In this document: one piece after another, positions 1-8,513 of the stretch
Layout of the letters: every line of letters begins with the position of its first letter
How positions within the stretch are numbered: the first letter of the stretch is position 1
Origin: CADEFX01 sp963840425
GTDB lineage: Bacteria; Pseudomonadota; Alphaproteobacteria; Rhizobiales; Hyphomicrobiaceae
Assembly: GCA_963840425.1 (NCBI GenBank)
Contig: CAWIYZ010000001.1
Location: 186,001-250,000, forward strand
Reading direction: 5' to 3'
DNA length: 64,000 nucleotides
The notes under the pieces: generated by a model
The model's database searches: none
Seen by the model: only the letters and a program-made list of their open reading frames with translations
What the model was told of the DNA's origin: nothing
Made by a program: the position numbers and the translations under genes

Positions 1-174
1 ATCGTCGGGGATCTCGCAGCCGAACTCCTCCTCGAACGCCATGACGAGCTCGACGGTATCGAGACTGTCGGCGCCGAGATCGTCGATGAAGCTTGCGCTC
101 TCGGTGACCTTCTCGGCTTCGACGCCGAGATGCTCGACAACGATCTTTTTCACGCGCTCTGCGACGTCACTCAT
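1..174 (-). CDS. acpP: Acyl carrier protein, C-terminus cut by window edge
   Basis: Reading from 174 down to 1 gives 58 codons beginning MSDVAERVKKIVVEHLGV and containing the DSLD motif, whose serine carries the 4'-phosphopantetheine arm. The acidic helix after it (ELVMAFEEEFG) is typical of the fatty-acid-synthesis ACP. Bacterial ACPs are about 78 residues, so roughly 20 C-terminal residues lie outside the window. It is the last visible gene of a minus-strand fabD-fabG-acpP cluster and carries the growing acyl chains that FabD charges and FabG reduces. The 278-base gap to fabG probably holds its own promoter, as ACP is needed in large excess. Confidence 0.95.
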   Translation of the reverse strand, partial: MSDVAERVKKIVVEHLGVEAEKVTESASFIDDLGADSLDTVELVMAFEEEFGCEIPDD

Positions 175-452
175 CTTCTGTCCTCGCGGCTATCAAGTTG
201 TTCCGTTCGTGTTGTCATGTCCGGTCACCTACGCCGCCGGCCGCCACCTGCGCGGATTGGACGACCCCGAGGGTCACTGAGCCCTGAGCTCGCGGAGGGC
301 TCACGCCCCCGCTCAGCCTCGGGCCCGCACCTTCCCCAGGTTACATCCGAATTCCGTTTCCCAGGTAACACCCCCAAACCGGCGCTCGTTAACACACTTC
401 AATCCTGTTGACCAGCGCTGCACACAGCCTTCCGCCGCAGTATTGTAAACGC

Positions 453-1196
453 TCAAATCATCACCAAGCCGCCATTCACATGCAGCGTTTGTCCGGTCAT
501 GTATCGGGCCTCCTCGCTGGCCAGATACACTGCTGCGGCGGCAATGTCCTCGGGATTGCCGAAGGATTGCGCTGGGATTGCATCCCTGATGCCCGCCACC
601 TGCTTCTCGTTGAGGGCATCGGTCATGGCGGTCTTGATGAAACCTGGTGCGATACAGTTAGCCGTTATGCCGCGCGAAGCTACCTCGCGCGCGAGCGACT
701 TGGTCATGCCGATCATACCGGCTTTGGAGGCCGCATAGTTCCCCTGCCCGGGGTTGCCGATGATGCCGGAGATCGAGGAGATGTTGATGATGCGACCATA
801 GCCGGTCTTGGCCCGCATCATGGCGCGCGCGGCCGCGCGCATCAGCATGAAAGTCGACGTCAGGTTGACCGCAATAACGTCATCCCACTGCTCGTCTTTC
901 ATCACCATGAAGAGGTTATCTTTGGTGAGACCGGCATTGTTGACGAGGATATCGACGCGGCCGAGCTTGCCGGCAGCATCGTCCACCAGCTTCCCGACCT
1001 GCTCCTTGCTGGCCAGATCGCAGGGACAGATGTGAACCCGCTCCTTCAGCTCTGCCGCAAGGGCTTCGAGCTTGTCGACCTGCCGGCCCGAGACGGCTAC
1101 GGCTGCACCTTGGACGTGCAGGGCGCGCGCAATGGCGCCGCCGATTCCGCCGGTGGCGCCTGTGACGAGCGCGGTCTTGCCCTTGAGTTCGAACAT
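453..1196 (-). CDS. fabG: 3-oxoacyl-[ACP] reductase FabG
   Basis: This is a 247-residue SDR enzyme starting MFELKGKTALVTG. It has the NADP-binding TGATGGIGGAIA motif near residues 12-23, the NNAG motif, and the catalytic Ser/Tyr-x3-Lys (NYAASKAG). It ends in the family-typical GQTLHVNGGLVMI. It reduces 3-oxoacyl-ACP to 3-hydroxyacyl-ACP in the elongation cycle. The open frame runs 58 codons further upstream, but that extension is arginine-rich and overlaps fabD, so the ATG at 1196 is preferred. fabD ends 14 bases upstream, indicating co-transcription. Confidence 0.97.
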   Translation of the reverse strand: MFELKGKTALVTGATGGIGGAIARALHVQGAAVAVSGRQVDKLEALAAELKERVHICPCDLASKEQVGKLVDDAAGKLGRVDILVNNAGLTKDNLFMVMKDEQWDDVIAVNLTSTFMLMRAAARAMMRAKTGYGRIINISSISGIIGNPGQGNYAASKAGMIGMTKSLAREVASRGITANCIAPGFIKTAMTDALNEKQVAGIRDAIPAQSFGNPEDIAAAAVYLASEEARYMTGQTLHVNGGLVMI

Positions 1197-1210
1197 GCTG
1201 TCCGTGTCCC

Positions 1211-2155
1211 CTACTTGAGACGCGCTATTGCCGCGTCGATATCGCCCGGCACGCCGACGGAGATGGCCTCGGCATCCTTGACGATGCGCTTGGCGAGACC
1301 GGATAGAACCTTCCCGGAACCGACCTCTAGGAATTCCGTCACGCCCTGTGCCGCCATGTAGTTCATGCATTCGCGCCAGCGCACCGTGCCCGTCACCTGC
1401 TGCACAAGGCGTGCTTTGATGTCGGCTGGATCGGAGATGGCCTCTGCTACGACGTTGGCCACGACGGGAACTGCAGGCGTCTTGATGGCAACCTTGCCCA
1501 AAGCATCAGCCATCACATCGGCCGCGGGTTGCATCAGCGCACAGTGAAACGGCGCCGAGACGTTGAGCGGCATGAAGCGCCGCACGCCATGCTTCTTCGC
1601 CAGCTCCCCGGCGCGATCGATGGCAGTCTTGGCGCCGGAAATCACGACCTGTGTCGGCTCGTTGTCGTTGGCAACCTCGCAGACATCGCCCTGCGCAGCT
1701 TCCGCGGCCAGCGCCTCGCCTACGTCGCGGCCTACTCCAAGCAGCGCCGCCATGGCGCCCTGGCCTACCGGTACCGCGACCTGCATCGAAGTCCCACGGA
1801 GTTTAAGAAGCCGGGCGGCATCGGCGATCGAGAATGCACCCGCCGCAGCGAGCGCCGAGTACTCGCCGAGCGAATGTCCGGCCACGAACTTCACCTTGTC
1901 TTTGAGTTTCAGGCCTTTTTCCCTTTCAAGAACGCGCATGACGGCAAGGGACACAGCCATAAGCGCCGGCTGCGCGTTCTCTGTCAGGGTCAGCGTCTCT
2001 GCCGGGCCGTTAAACATGATGTCTGAGAGCTTTTGTCCCAGCGCGGCGTCCACTTCTTCAAATACCTCCCGCGCGGCCATATAAGTCTGGGCCAGTTCGG
2101 CCCCCATGCCGACAGCCTGACTACCCTGGCCTGGAAACAGAAGTGCTATGGCCAT
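1211..2155 (-). CDS. fabD: Malonyl-CoA:ACP transacylase FabD
   Basis: This 314-residue protein starts MAIALLFPGQGSQ, the family's N-terminal signature. The nucleophile-elbow motif GHSLGEYSA (Ser near residue 93) and the second active-site histidine in NVSAPFHC are present. It moves malonyl from CoA to ACP, supplying elongation units. It heads the minus-strand fabD-fabG-acpP cluster. Its start lies 165 bases from the divergent plus-strand 2TM gene, so that gap should hold back-to-back promoters. Confidence 0.97.
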   Translation of the reverse strand: MAIALLFPGQGSQAVGMGAELAQTYMAAREVFEEVDAALGQKLSDIMFNGPAETLTLTENAQPALMAVSLAVMRVLEREKGLKLKDKVKFVAGHSLGEYSALAAAGAFSIADAARLLKLRGTSMQVAVPVGQGAMAALLGVGRDVGEALAAEAAQGDVCEVANDNEPTQVVISGAKTAIDRAGELAKKHGVRRFMPLNVSAPFHCALMQPAADVMADALGKVAIKTPAVPVVANVVAEAISDPADIKARLVQQVTGTVRWRECMNYMAAQGVTEFLEVGSGKVLSGLAKRIVKDAEAISVGVPGDIDAAIARLK

Positions 2156-2320
2156 ATGTATCCCAAGTCCGACCCGGCAAACCCGGCACTGCAGGTGATC
2201 TGCGGCGATTTGGCGGCTTAAGGCATGTTGCGCGCGGGAATGTCAAGATCGCCGCAGCTGGAACAAACGACGACCTAGCAGGCGTTTCAGCCCGGGTCGA
2301 CAGCATCAAGGAGTTGCGTA

Positions 2321-2620
2321 ATGGACAATGTTCCGAACAAAGCCGCCAATTCCGGCGCCGACTATGCCAGGCTGGACCGTGCTCGCCGGCAGCTCGCCGC
2401 GGTAGAGGGCTTCTACATTCACCTCGCAGCTTTCGCGATCGTCATCGCAGCCTTGGTGGCACTCAATTGGGCTACAGGCGATGAATGGTGGGTGCAGTGG
2501 GTGTTTGCGGGATGGGGCCTCGGCGTCGTGGCACATGCCCTAGCTGTGTTTGGCAAGGCCCCAGCCGCTCTCAGGCATTGGGAGCAGCGCAAGGTGCGCG
2601 AATACATGCGCGGCTCTTGA
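2321..2620 (+). CDS. Small 2TM-domain membrane protein
   Basis: This 99-residue protein has two hydrophobic stretches, at about residues 30-50 (YIHLAAFAIVIAALVALN) and 60-80 (WWVQWVFAGWGLGVVAHALAVF). They are separated by a short tryptophan-rich turn and followed by a basic tail. This matches the 2TM domain found alone or fused to histidine kinases. GGAG lies just before the ATG (aaggagttgcgtaatg). No catalytic residues are visible and its function is unknown. It is transcribed divergently from fabD. Confidence 0.8.
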   Translation: MDNVPNKAANSGADYARLDRARRQLAAVEGFYIHLAAFAIVIAALVALNWATGDEWWVQWVFAGWGLGVVAHALAVFGKAPAALRHWEQRKVREYMRGS

Positions 2621-2630
2621 GCGCAAGTCT

Positions 2631-2684
2631 TTGTCCGGCCGGATAGGAATTGGACTTGTCCGGCCGGAAATTTGCCCTATAACG
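2631..2684 (+). promoter_or_regulatory. Candidate rpsF promoter with two direct copies of a palindrome
   Basis: The 13-mer TTGTCCGGCCGGA occurs at 2631-2643 and again at 2656-2668, so start-to-start spacing is 25 bases. Each copy contains the perfect 10-base palindrome TCCGGCCGGA. The second copy begins with TTGTCC, which sits 17 bases ahead of TATAAC (2679-2684), giving a plausible -35/-10 pair. A repressor or activator site overlapping the -35 of the ribosomal-protein operon is an inference. Confidence 0.5.
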
Positions 2685-2786
2685 CCGCCATCACCCGCTC
2701 CGGTTGGAGGCTGAACGGGAGGCCGCCCTGCGCGGTTGGGCTCGAACGGAGCTCATCTCCCGGTGTCTTCGCTCTCATGGGTGTCC

Positions 2787-2807
2787 TGGTGGGCCTTCCG
2801 GCCCATA
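2787..2807 (+). promoter_or_regulatory. Hairpin in the rpsF 5' leader
   Basis: About 50 bases before the rpsF start, TGGTGGGCCTTCCGGCCCATA can fold into a GGGCC/GGCCC stem with a short loop. rpsF leaders of several bacterial groups carry an autoregulatory structure bound by the S6:S18 complex. Whether this hairpin plays that role here is inference. Confidence 0.3.
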
Positions 2808-2850
2808 AGGGGCTTTGCGCCGGGGCGATAGCGGAAAGGAAGGCCAAGAC

Positions 2851-3429
2851 ATGCCTCTTTACGAGCATGTGTACCTGGCGCGCCAGGACATTTCGACCCA
2901 GCAGGTCGAGGCACTCACCAAAGAGTATAGCCAGGTCATCCAGGACGGGGGCGGGAAGGTCGGCAAGTCCGAGTACTGGGGCCTGAAGACGCTCAATCAC
3001 AAGATCAAGAAGAACCGCAAGGCGCACTACACGCTCCTGAACATCGATGCGCCCCCCGCTGCCGTTGCCGAGTTGGAGCGGCGCATGGGGATTTCCACCG
3101 ACGTGATCCGGTTCCTGACGATCAAGGTGGAGCAGCACGAGACCGAACCCTCGGCTCAAATGCGCAAGAGCGATCGAGATGAGCGCGGCGACCGTGGCGG
3201 CTTCCGCGGCGGCGATCGTGGTGGCTTCCGTGGCGGCGGCGGTGGTGGTTTCCGTGGCGGCGGTGGTTTCCGCGGCGACCGCGAAGGTGGCGGCGGGTTC
3301 CGGAGCGACCGAGGCCCGCGTCCTGACCGTGACGGCGATGGCGGCGGGTTCAGAGGCCCGCGCGGGCCTCGAGGCGATCGTGACGAGGCGCGTCCGCCCC
3401 GGCCAACCCTCGGCACGGAGACTGAATAA
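2851..3429 (+). CDS. rpsF: 30S ribosomal protein bS6 with a long RGG-rich tail
   Basis: The 192-residue product starts MPLYEHVYLARQDIS. Its first ~100 residues form the normal S6 domain, which pairs with bS18 on the small-subunit platform. After residue ~110 comes a long glycine/arginine tail with repeated GDRGGFRGG units, ending in an Arg/Pro/Asp-rich segment. S6 proteins are usually 95-160 residues, so this tail is long. The ATG at 2851 is chosen over one 12 codons upstream because the domain starts there and a purine-rich site (gcggaaaggaaggcc) precedes it. The stop overlaps the rpsR start (TAATG). Confidence 0.95.
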   Translation: MPLYEHVYLARQDISTQQVEALTKEYSQVIQDGGGKVGKSEYWGLKTLNHKIKKNRKAHYTLLNIDAPPAAVAELERRMGISTDVIRFLTIKVEQHETEPSAQMRKSDRDERGDRGGFRGGDRGGFRGGGGGGFRGGGGFRGDREGGGGFRSDRGPRPDRDGDGGGFRGPRGPRGDRDEARPPRPTLGTETE

Positions 3430-3677
3430 TGGCTGACATTGCTGTAATTCCTGCCAGGCGGCCGTTTCATCGGCGCCGTAAGACCTGCCCATTCTCTGGC
3501 GATAACGCGCCGAAGATCGACTACAAGGACTCGCGCCTTCTCGGCCGGTACGTGTCCGAGCGGGGCAAGATCGTGCCGAGCCGCATAACGGCGGTGTCGG
3601 CCAAGAAGCAGCGGGAGCTGGCGAAGGCCATCAAGCGTGCAAGGTTTCTCGGGCTTCTCCCCTATCTGATCAAGTAG
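3429..3677 (+). CDS. rpsR: 30S ribosomal protein bS18
   Basis: This 82-residue basic protein has the family core: RRKTCPFSGDNAPKIDYKD, then the RYVSERGKIVPSR block and a basic C-terminal helix ending in FLGLLPYLIK. It binds bS6 and 16S rRNA. The ATG shares its first base with the rpsF stop, so translation is probably coupled and keeps the S6:S18 partners balanced. Confidence 0.97.
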   Translation: MADIAVIPARRPFHRRRKTCPFSGDNAPKIDYKDSRLLGRYVSERGKIVPSRITAVSAKKQRELAKAIKRARFLGLLPYLIK

Positions 3678-3780
3678 GTTCAGACCCGGTCGGGCCGGCT
3701 ATGCCCGATGGGACTAGACGCAAGGTTGGGGCCGCATGTGAGCGCGCCCCTAACCGCCACAGCGCGGGACAGCTCAGAGC

Positions 3781-4764
3781 ATGCCAGTCTTTCTTCTCAT
3801 CGGTCTCGGCGGTGGGCTTGCCGCCGCGGTGCTGTTCTCTTCGGCGGCGGCCGGGGGAGCTGCCGGCCGGCTTATTCTTTATGTCCTGGTGCCACTGCCG
3901 TGCTTTCTCGCCGGCCTCGGCTGGGGATCGATGGCTGCCGGCATCGCCGCGGGGACTGGCGCTGCCGGGGTCGGCGTGGTGCTCGGCCTCAAGGCCGCAG
4001 TTTTGTTCTTTGTCAGTCAGGGCGTGCCGGCGGCAATCCTCTGCCATCTGGCTTTGCTCAGCCGTCCAGCGCAATCCGCCATCGGAGCCCAACCGCCAGG
4101 AGCGCCGCTTCTCGAGTGGTATCCGCCGGGCCGCCTGACAGCGGTTGCAGCCATTTTGGCAGGTGTGCTTGCTGCGCTCAGCATTCTGGTCCTCGGCCCT
4201 GACCTCGATGCTCTGAGAGCCTTGCTGCGCGAGTTGATCGAGAAGGTGTTTCTGAAGGAGTTACCGGGGCTCAAGGACCGACAGCTCAGCCCCGAAGACA
4301 TCGCGGCCATCACCGAGTTCTCGCTTTATGCGCTGCCAGCGGCCTCAGCCATACTCTGGCTCGGCGGCTTCCTGCTCAATTTCTGGCTCGCGGGGCGCAT
4401 CACGCTTCTGTCCGGGCGCTTGCCGAGGCCGTGGCCGGATTTGGCCGCCATGACCTTTCCGCGCGGATTTGCGCTGGGTCTTGCGGCTGCGCTCGCCCTG
4501 ACCTTCCTGTCGGGATATCCAGCCCTCCTGGGATCGAGCTTCGGCGGCGCCTTCTTCCTGGCATACCTGCTGATGGGTTTGGCCATCGTGCACTACGTGA
4601 CACGCGGCCGAGCCTCACGCCCGTTCGTGCTGTGGGGCATGTATTTCGCGCTGCTCATCCTGAACACGTGGGCAGCGATCCTGATCGCGCTGCTTGCCCT
4701 GCTGGAACCGTTCCTGCCTCTCAAGCGCACGCCCCCTCCGCCGGGCCCAACCGCACCCGACTAA
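3781..4764 (+). CDS. DUF2232 multi-pass membrane protein
   Basis: This 327-residue, very hydrophobic protein has about eight membrane segments, interrupted by one polar stretch (residues ~140-180). It lies between rpsR and rplI, the usual place of DUF2232 proteins in Hyphomicrobiales. The biochemical role of the family is unknown. The conserved location in a ribosomal-protein operon suggests co-expression and not a ribosomal function. The tail is proline-rich (RTPPPPPGPTAPD). Confidence 0.85.
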   Translation: MPVFLLIGLGGGLAAAVLFSSAAAGGAAGRLILYVLVPLPCFLAGLGWGSMAAGIAAGTGAAGVGVVLGLKAAVLFFVSQGVPAAILCHLALLSRPAQSAIGAQPPGAPLLEWYPPGRLTAVAAILAGVLAALSILVLGPDLDALRALLRELIEKVFLKELPGLKDRQLSPEDIAAITEFSLYALPAASAILWLGGFLLNFWLAGRITLLSGRLPRPWPDLAAMTFPRGFALGLAAALALTFLSGYPALLGSSFGGAFFLAYLLMGLAIVHYVTRGRASRPFVLWGMYFALLILNTWAAILIALLALLEPFLPLKRTPPPPGPTAPD

Positions 4765-4817
4765 CACCGGGCAACCCTTGAATTGACCGACCCGAACAAG
4801 ACTGAGGAGACAGACAC

Positions 4818-5423
4818 ATGCACGTAATTCTTCTGGAGCGCATCGGCCGGCTCGGCCAGATGGGCGATGTGGTGAGAGTGAAGGACGGTTACGCCCGCAA
4901 CTTCCTGCTGCCGCAGGGCAAGGCACTGCGCGCCACCGACGAGAACCGCGTACGGTTTGACAAGGAGCGCACGCAGCTCGAAGCCCGCAATCTCGAGCTC
5001 AAGAAGGAAGCCGAGGCCGTTGCGATGAAGCTCGCCGGGCAGGCGTTTGTCACCATCCGACAAGCCGGTGATACCGGCCAGCTCTACGGCTCGGTATCGA
5101 CCCGCGATATAGCGGAGGCCGTGACCGAGGGCGGGTTCTCCGTCGAGCGCCGTCAGATCCTGCTGGACCGGCCCATCAAGGCCTTGGGTGTGCACGACGT
5201 GCAAGTGGCCCTGCATCCCGAGGTTGCCGTCAAGGTGCAGATCAACGTAGCCCGTTCCGCGGATGAGGCGGAGCGCCAGGCGCGCGGCGAGGATGTAACC
5301 CTGGTGCGCGAGGAGCTGCCACAGATCGAGACCTTCGATCCGGAAGCGATGTTTGAGGCCGGCGCAGGCCCCGCAGAGGAAGCGGGCAGCGACGATCCGG
5401 CAAGCGGGGCGGCGTCAGGCTAG
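4818..5423 (+). CDS. rplI: 50S ribosomal protein bL9
   Basis: This 201-residue protein has the L9 N-terminal signature HVILLERIGRLGQMGDVVRVKDGYARNFLLP, the long connecting helix (residues ~40-75) and the C-terminal rRNA-binding domain (ITLFGSV-like LYGSVSTRDIAEA). An acidic tail of about 50 residues (EAGAGPAEEAGSDDPASG) extends past the usual ~150-residue form, as in many alphaproteobacteria. GAGGAGACAG precedes the ATG. It closes the rpsF-rpsR-DUF2232-rplI unit. Confidence 0.97.
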   Translation: MHVILLERIGRLGQMGDVVRVKDGYARNFLLPQGKALRATDENRVRFDKERTQLEARNLELKKEAEAVAMKLAGQAFVTIRQAGDTGQLYGSVSTRDIAEAVTEGGFSVERRQILLDRPIKALGVHDVQVALHPEVAVKVQINVARSADEAERQARGEDVTLVREELPQIETFDPEAMFEAGAGPAEEAGSDDPASGAASG

Positions 5424-5461
5424 GGCAACTCCTGACCTACCCAGGGAACTTTTTCAGGCCG

Positions 5462-5486
5462 TTCCGTGTTGCATTGCGGCACGGAA
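5462..5486 (+). terminator. Weak hairpin after rplI
   Basis: TTCCGTG (5462-5468) pairs with CACGGAA (5480-5486) across an 11-base loop, about 40 bases after the rplI stop. No T-run follows, so it is at best a weak or Rho-assisted terminator. Confidence 0.3.
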
Positions 5487-5533
5487 TACATTCTCACCCT
5501 CTATCAATGGGTAGCAATCGGCTGCGACTTTCG

Positions 5534-5539
5534 TATAAT
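5534..5539 (+). promoter_or_regulatory. Consensus -10 box ahead of the cyclopropane synthase gene
   Basis: TATAAT lies in tttcgTATAATtttg. No good -35 is seen 17 bases upstream. A transcript from here would begin near 5546, too close to the GTG at 5548 for that codon to be the start, which supports the ATG at 5611. Confidence 0.45.
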
Positions 5540-5610
5540 TTTGCTCAGTGAACCTCGCTGCTGGCCGCCGTCTGGGACAGCAGCGGCGTGACGTTTACGC
5601 GAGGTTGGCC

Positions 5611-6873
5611 ATGTTCAAGCCGTTGGCCCTCATTTTGCGTCGGATCGTTGCACGCGGGGACCTGACGTTCATCACATATAAGGGCGTGCGCCACACGTTC
5701 GGCGATCGCACGGGGCGGCGGGTCGTCGCGCGGCTCGCCGACAAGCGTATCGAGCGCCAGCTTGCCCTCGATCCCCAACTTGCAGTTGGCGAGGCCTACA
5801 TGGACGGGCGCCTCGTGATGGAGGAGGGCACCGTCTACGATCTCCTCGCCGTGGTGTTGGCGAACATGATGGAGCGTCCCCTGCCCCGCTGGACGCACGG
5901 GCTCGACCTCGCCCGCTTCATGACCAAGCGCATCGCGCAGTACAATCCCGCCCGCCGCGCGCGCCGCAACGTAGCCCACCACTACGATATCGACGGCACC
6001 ATCTACGACCTCTTTCTCGATAGCGACCGGCAATACTCTTGCGCCTATTTCTCCGACCGGGCGACGACGCTGGAGGAAGCCCAGGTGGCGAAGAAACGCC
6101 ACCTTGCCGCCAAGCTGGCCGTGCGCGAGGGACACAAGGTGCTCGACATCGGCTCGGGCTGGGGCGGGCTTGGCATCTACCTCGCCCGCACCGCCGGCTG
6201 CACGGTCGAGGGCGTTACGCTGTCGGTCGAGCAATTGAAGCTGGCGCAGGAACGCGCGCGACGGCAGGGCTTGGGGTCCGCAGTCCATTTCGATCTGCGG
6301 GACTACCGCGCGGTCGATGGCCGTTTCGACCGCATCGTATCGGTCGGTATGTTCGAGCATGTGGGCGTCAATCACTATGGCACCTTCTTTCGCAAGGTGC
6401 GCGAGACGTTGGCCGACGACGGTGTGGCGCTCATCCATTTCATCGGTCGTTCGGACCGTCCAGCAGTAACGAACCCATTCATCGCCAAATACATCTTCCC
6501 CGGGGGCTACATTCCGGCCCTGTCGGAAGTCCTGCCCGCGATCGAGCGCTCCGGCCTCATCGCCACCGACATCGAGATCCTGCGGTTGCACTACGCCGAG
6601 ACGCTGCGGCACTGGCGCGAGCGCTTCCGTGCGCACTGGGACGAGGCGGCGAACCTCAAGGGCGAGCGGTTCTGCCGCATGTGGGAGTTCTATCTGGCGG
6701 GCTCGGAGTGCGCCTTCCGCTATCAGAACCTGGTGGTCTTCCAGATCCAGCTTGCCCGGCGGGTCGATGCCCTGCCCTGGGTGCGCGATTATATGGAGCA
6801 AGGTGAGCGCACCCTTGCTGTGTCCGAGCGGGGTGGATCCCGGCGCGAGGCGCCGCCGATGGCGGGCGAGTAG
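5611..6873 (+). CDS. cfa: Cyclopropane-fatty-acyl-phospholipid synthase family methyltransferase
   Basis: The 420-residue protein has an N-terminal lipid-binding region (residues ~1-110). A class I SAM-methyltransferase fold follows, with motif I KVLDIGSGWGGLGIYLA, then VEGVTLSVEQ and DYRAVDGRFDRIVSVGMFEHVG, all typical of CFA synthases. The C-terminal part carries the family's HYAETLRHWRERF segment. It adds a methylene bridge from SAM to cis-unsaturated phospholipid acyl chains. ATG 5611 is preceded by GAGG at good spacing. A longer frame opens at GTG 5548, but that extension is not family-like and begins at the predicted transcript start. Confidence 0.9.
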   Translation: MFKPLALILRRIVARGDLTFITYKGVRHTFGDRTGRRVVARLADKRIERQLALDPQLAVGEAYMDGRLVMEEGTVYDLLAVVLANMMERPLPRWTHGLDLARFMTKRIAQYNPARRARRNVAHHYDIDGTIYDLFLDSDRQYSCAYFSDRATTLEEAQVAKKRHLAAKLAVREGHKVLDIGSGWGGLGIYLARTAGCTVEGVTLSVEQLKLAQERARRQGLGSAVHFDLRDYRAVDGRFDRIVSVGMFEHVGVNHYGTFFRKVRETLADDGVALIHFIGRSDRPAVTNPFIAKYIFPGGYIPALSEVLPAIERSGLIATDIEILRLHYAETLRHWRERFRAHWDEAANLKGERFCRMWEFYLAGSECAFRYQNLVVFQIQLARRVDALPWVRDYMEQGERTLAVSERGGSRREAPPMAGE

Positions 6874-6995
6874 CGCTCACATTGATTCGGAAGCAGCCAA
6901 GCGAAATCTCCAATAGGTGTGCATACCGGGGACGGCACTCCGGGAAAGGCATGGGCTTCCTCTTGCCTGGGTGAGAATTGGCTAGCGTCCGGCGC

Positions 6996-8513
6996 ATGGC
7001 CCAACCGCTCATCGCCCATTCTGCCGCAACCGGTCTGACGCAGCCGTCTGAGCCGACGCTTTCTCTACGCACGGCACCGCACAACATCGAGGCCGAACAA
7101 GCGTTGCTCGGCGCCATGCTGATCAACAACGAGGCGCACGATCGGGTTTCGAGCTTTCTGACGCCGGAGCATTTCTTCGATCCCGTGCACGCGCGCATCT
7201 ACGAGGTGGCAGCCACACTCATCGGCTCGGGCAAACAAGCGACGCCCATCACCTTGCGCACGTTCTTCGAGTCGGCCGAACCGATTGCGCCCAATCTGAC
7301 CGTACCGCAGTACCTCGGGCGTTTGGCGGCCAACGCCACGACCATCATCAACGCGGCCGACTATGGCCGCACGATTTATGACCTCGCGACCCGCCGGCAA
7401 CTTATCCTGGTCGGCGAGGACATGGTCAACACGGCCTACGATTCGCCGGTCGACTTTCCGCCCAAGGAGCAGATCGAGGAGGCCGAGAATCGCCTGTTCT
7501 CCCTCGCCGAGACCGGCAAGTACGGGCAAGGGTTCATGGGCTTCAATACGGCCCTCACCCACGCCATCGAGATGGCCAACAGTGCGTATCAGCGCGACGG
7601 TGGTCTCTCGGGCATCGCCACGGGCTTGCGCGACCTCGATGCCAAAATGGGCGGTCTGCAGGCATCGGACTTGATCATCATTGCCGGCCGGCCCGCCATG
7701 GGAAAGTCAGCACTGGCCACCAACATCGCCTTCAACGTGGCCAAGGCCTACAAAGAGGAACGGCAGTCCGACGGAACAAGCAAGGTCCTGGACGGCGCGG
7801 TTGTCGGCCTGTTCTCGCTCGAGATGTCGGCCGAGCAGCTCGCCACCCGCATTATCTCGGAGCAGTCGGAAATACCTTCGGAAAAAATCCGCCGCGGTAT
7901 GATCGACGAGACCGAGTTCAGGCGTTTGGTACATGTATCGCAAGAAATGTCCTCGCTCCCGCTCTACATCGATCAGACCGGCGGGTTGTCCATCGCCCAG
8001 CTTGCCGCGCGGGCTAGAAAGCTCAAGCGCCAGAAAGGGCTGGGGCTTTTGGTGATCGACTATCTGCAGCTTCTGACCGGCTCCTCGCGACGCGCATCGG
8101 AAGGCCGCGTGCAGGAAGTGTCCGAGATCACGACCGGCCTCAAGGCGTTGGCCAAGGAGCTCAATGTGCCTGTCATCGCGCTCTCGCAGCTTTCGCGCCA
8201 AGTCGAGAACCGCGAGGACAAACGCCCGCAGCTAGCCGACCTGCGCGAGTCCGGCTCCATCGAGCAGGATGCCGACGTTGTCATGTTCGTGTTCCGCGAG
8301 GAATACTACGTCGAGCGCACCAAACCGAGCGAAGGCACCATTGAATTCCAGGACTGGATGGCCAAGATGCAGCTCGTGAGCGGCAAGGCCGAAGTCATCA
8401 TCGGCAAGCAGCGCCACGGGCCTGTCGGCATCGTGCAGTTGCAGTTCGAGTCCAGCGTCACGCGCTTTTCCGATCTTGCGCGCGACCAGTATTTGCCGGA
8501 GCGGACCGGGTGA
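6996..8513 (+). CDS. dnaB: Replicative DNA helicase DnaB
   Basis: The 505-residue protein has the N-terminal DnaB domain (PHNIEAEQALLGAMLINNEA), a linker, and the RecA-like helicase domain. Walker A is GRPAMGKSALA and Walker B sits in GLGLLVIDYLQLLTG. The arginine-finger region VIALSQLSRQVENRxDKRP and the DLRESGSIEQDAD motif follow. It unwinds DNA ahead of the replisome. ATG 6996 is chosen over an upstream TTG (6978). The stop overlaps the GTG of alr (GTGA), so the two are translated together. Confidence 0.97.
   Translation: MAQPLIAHSAATGLTQPSEPTLSLRTAPHNIEAEQALLGAMLINNEAHDRVSSFLTPEHFFDPVHARIYEVAATLIGSGKQATPITLRTFFESAEPIAPNLTVPQYLGRLAANATTIINAADYGRTIYDLATRRQLILVGEDMVNTAYDSPVDFPPKEQIEEAENRLFSLAETGKYGQGFMGFNTALTHAIEMANSAYQRDGGLSGIATGLRDLDAKMGGLQASDLIIIAGRPAMGKSALATNIAFNVAKAYKEERQSDGTSKVLDGAVVGLFSLEMSAEQLATRIISEQSEIPSEKIRRGMIDETEFRRLVHVSQEMSSLPLYIDQTGGLSIAQLAARARKLKRQKGLGLLVIDYLQLLTGSSRRASEGRVQEVSEITTGLKALAKELNVPVIALSQLSRQVENREDKRPQLADLRESGSIEQDADVVMFVFREEYYVERTKPSEGTIEFQDWMAKMQLVSGKAEVIIGKQRHGPVGIVQLQFESSVTRFSDLARDQYLPERTG

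Noticed and set aside
2677..3492. 271-codon minus-strand frame over rpsF, alanine/threonine-rich
   Set aside because: It is the antisense shadow of the glycine/arginine repeat tail of S6; GC-rich codons leave no stops on the other strand.
5545..6801. 418-codon minus-strand frame
   Set aside because: Lies wholly inside the cyclopropane synthase gene, which has all family motifs; the reverse frame has none.
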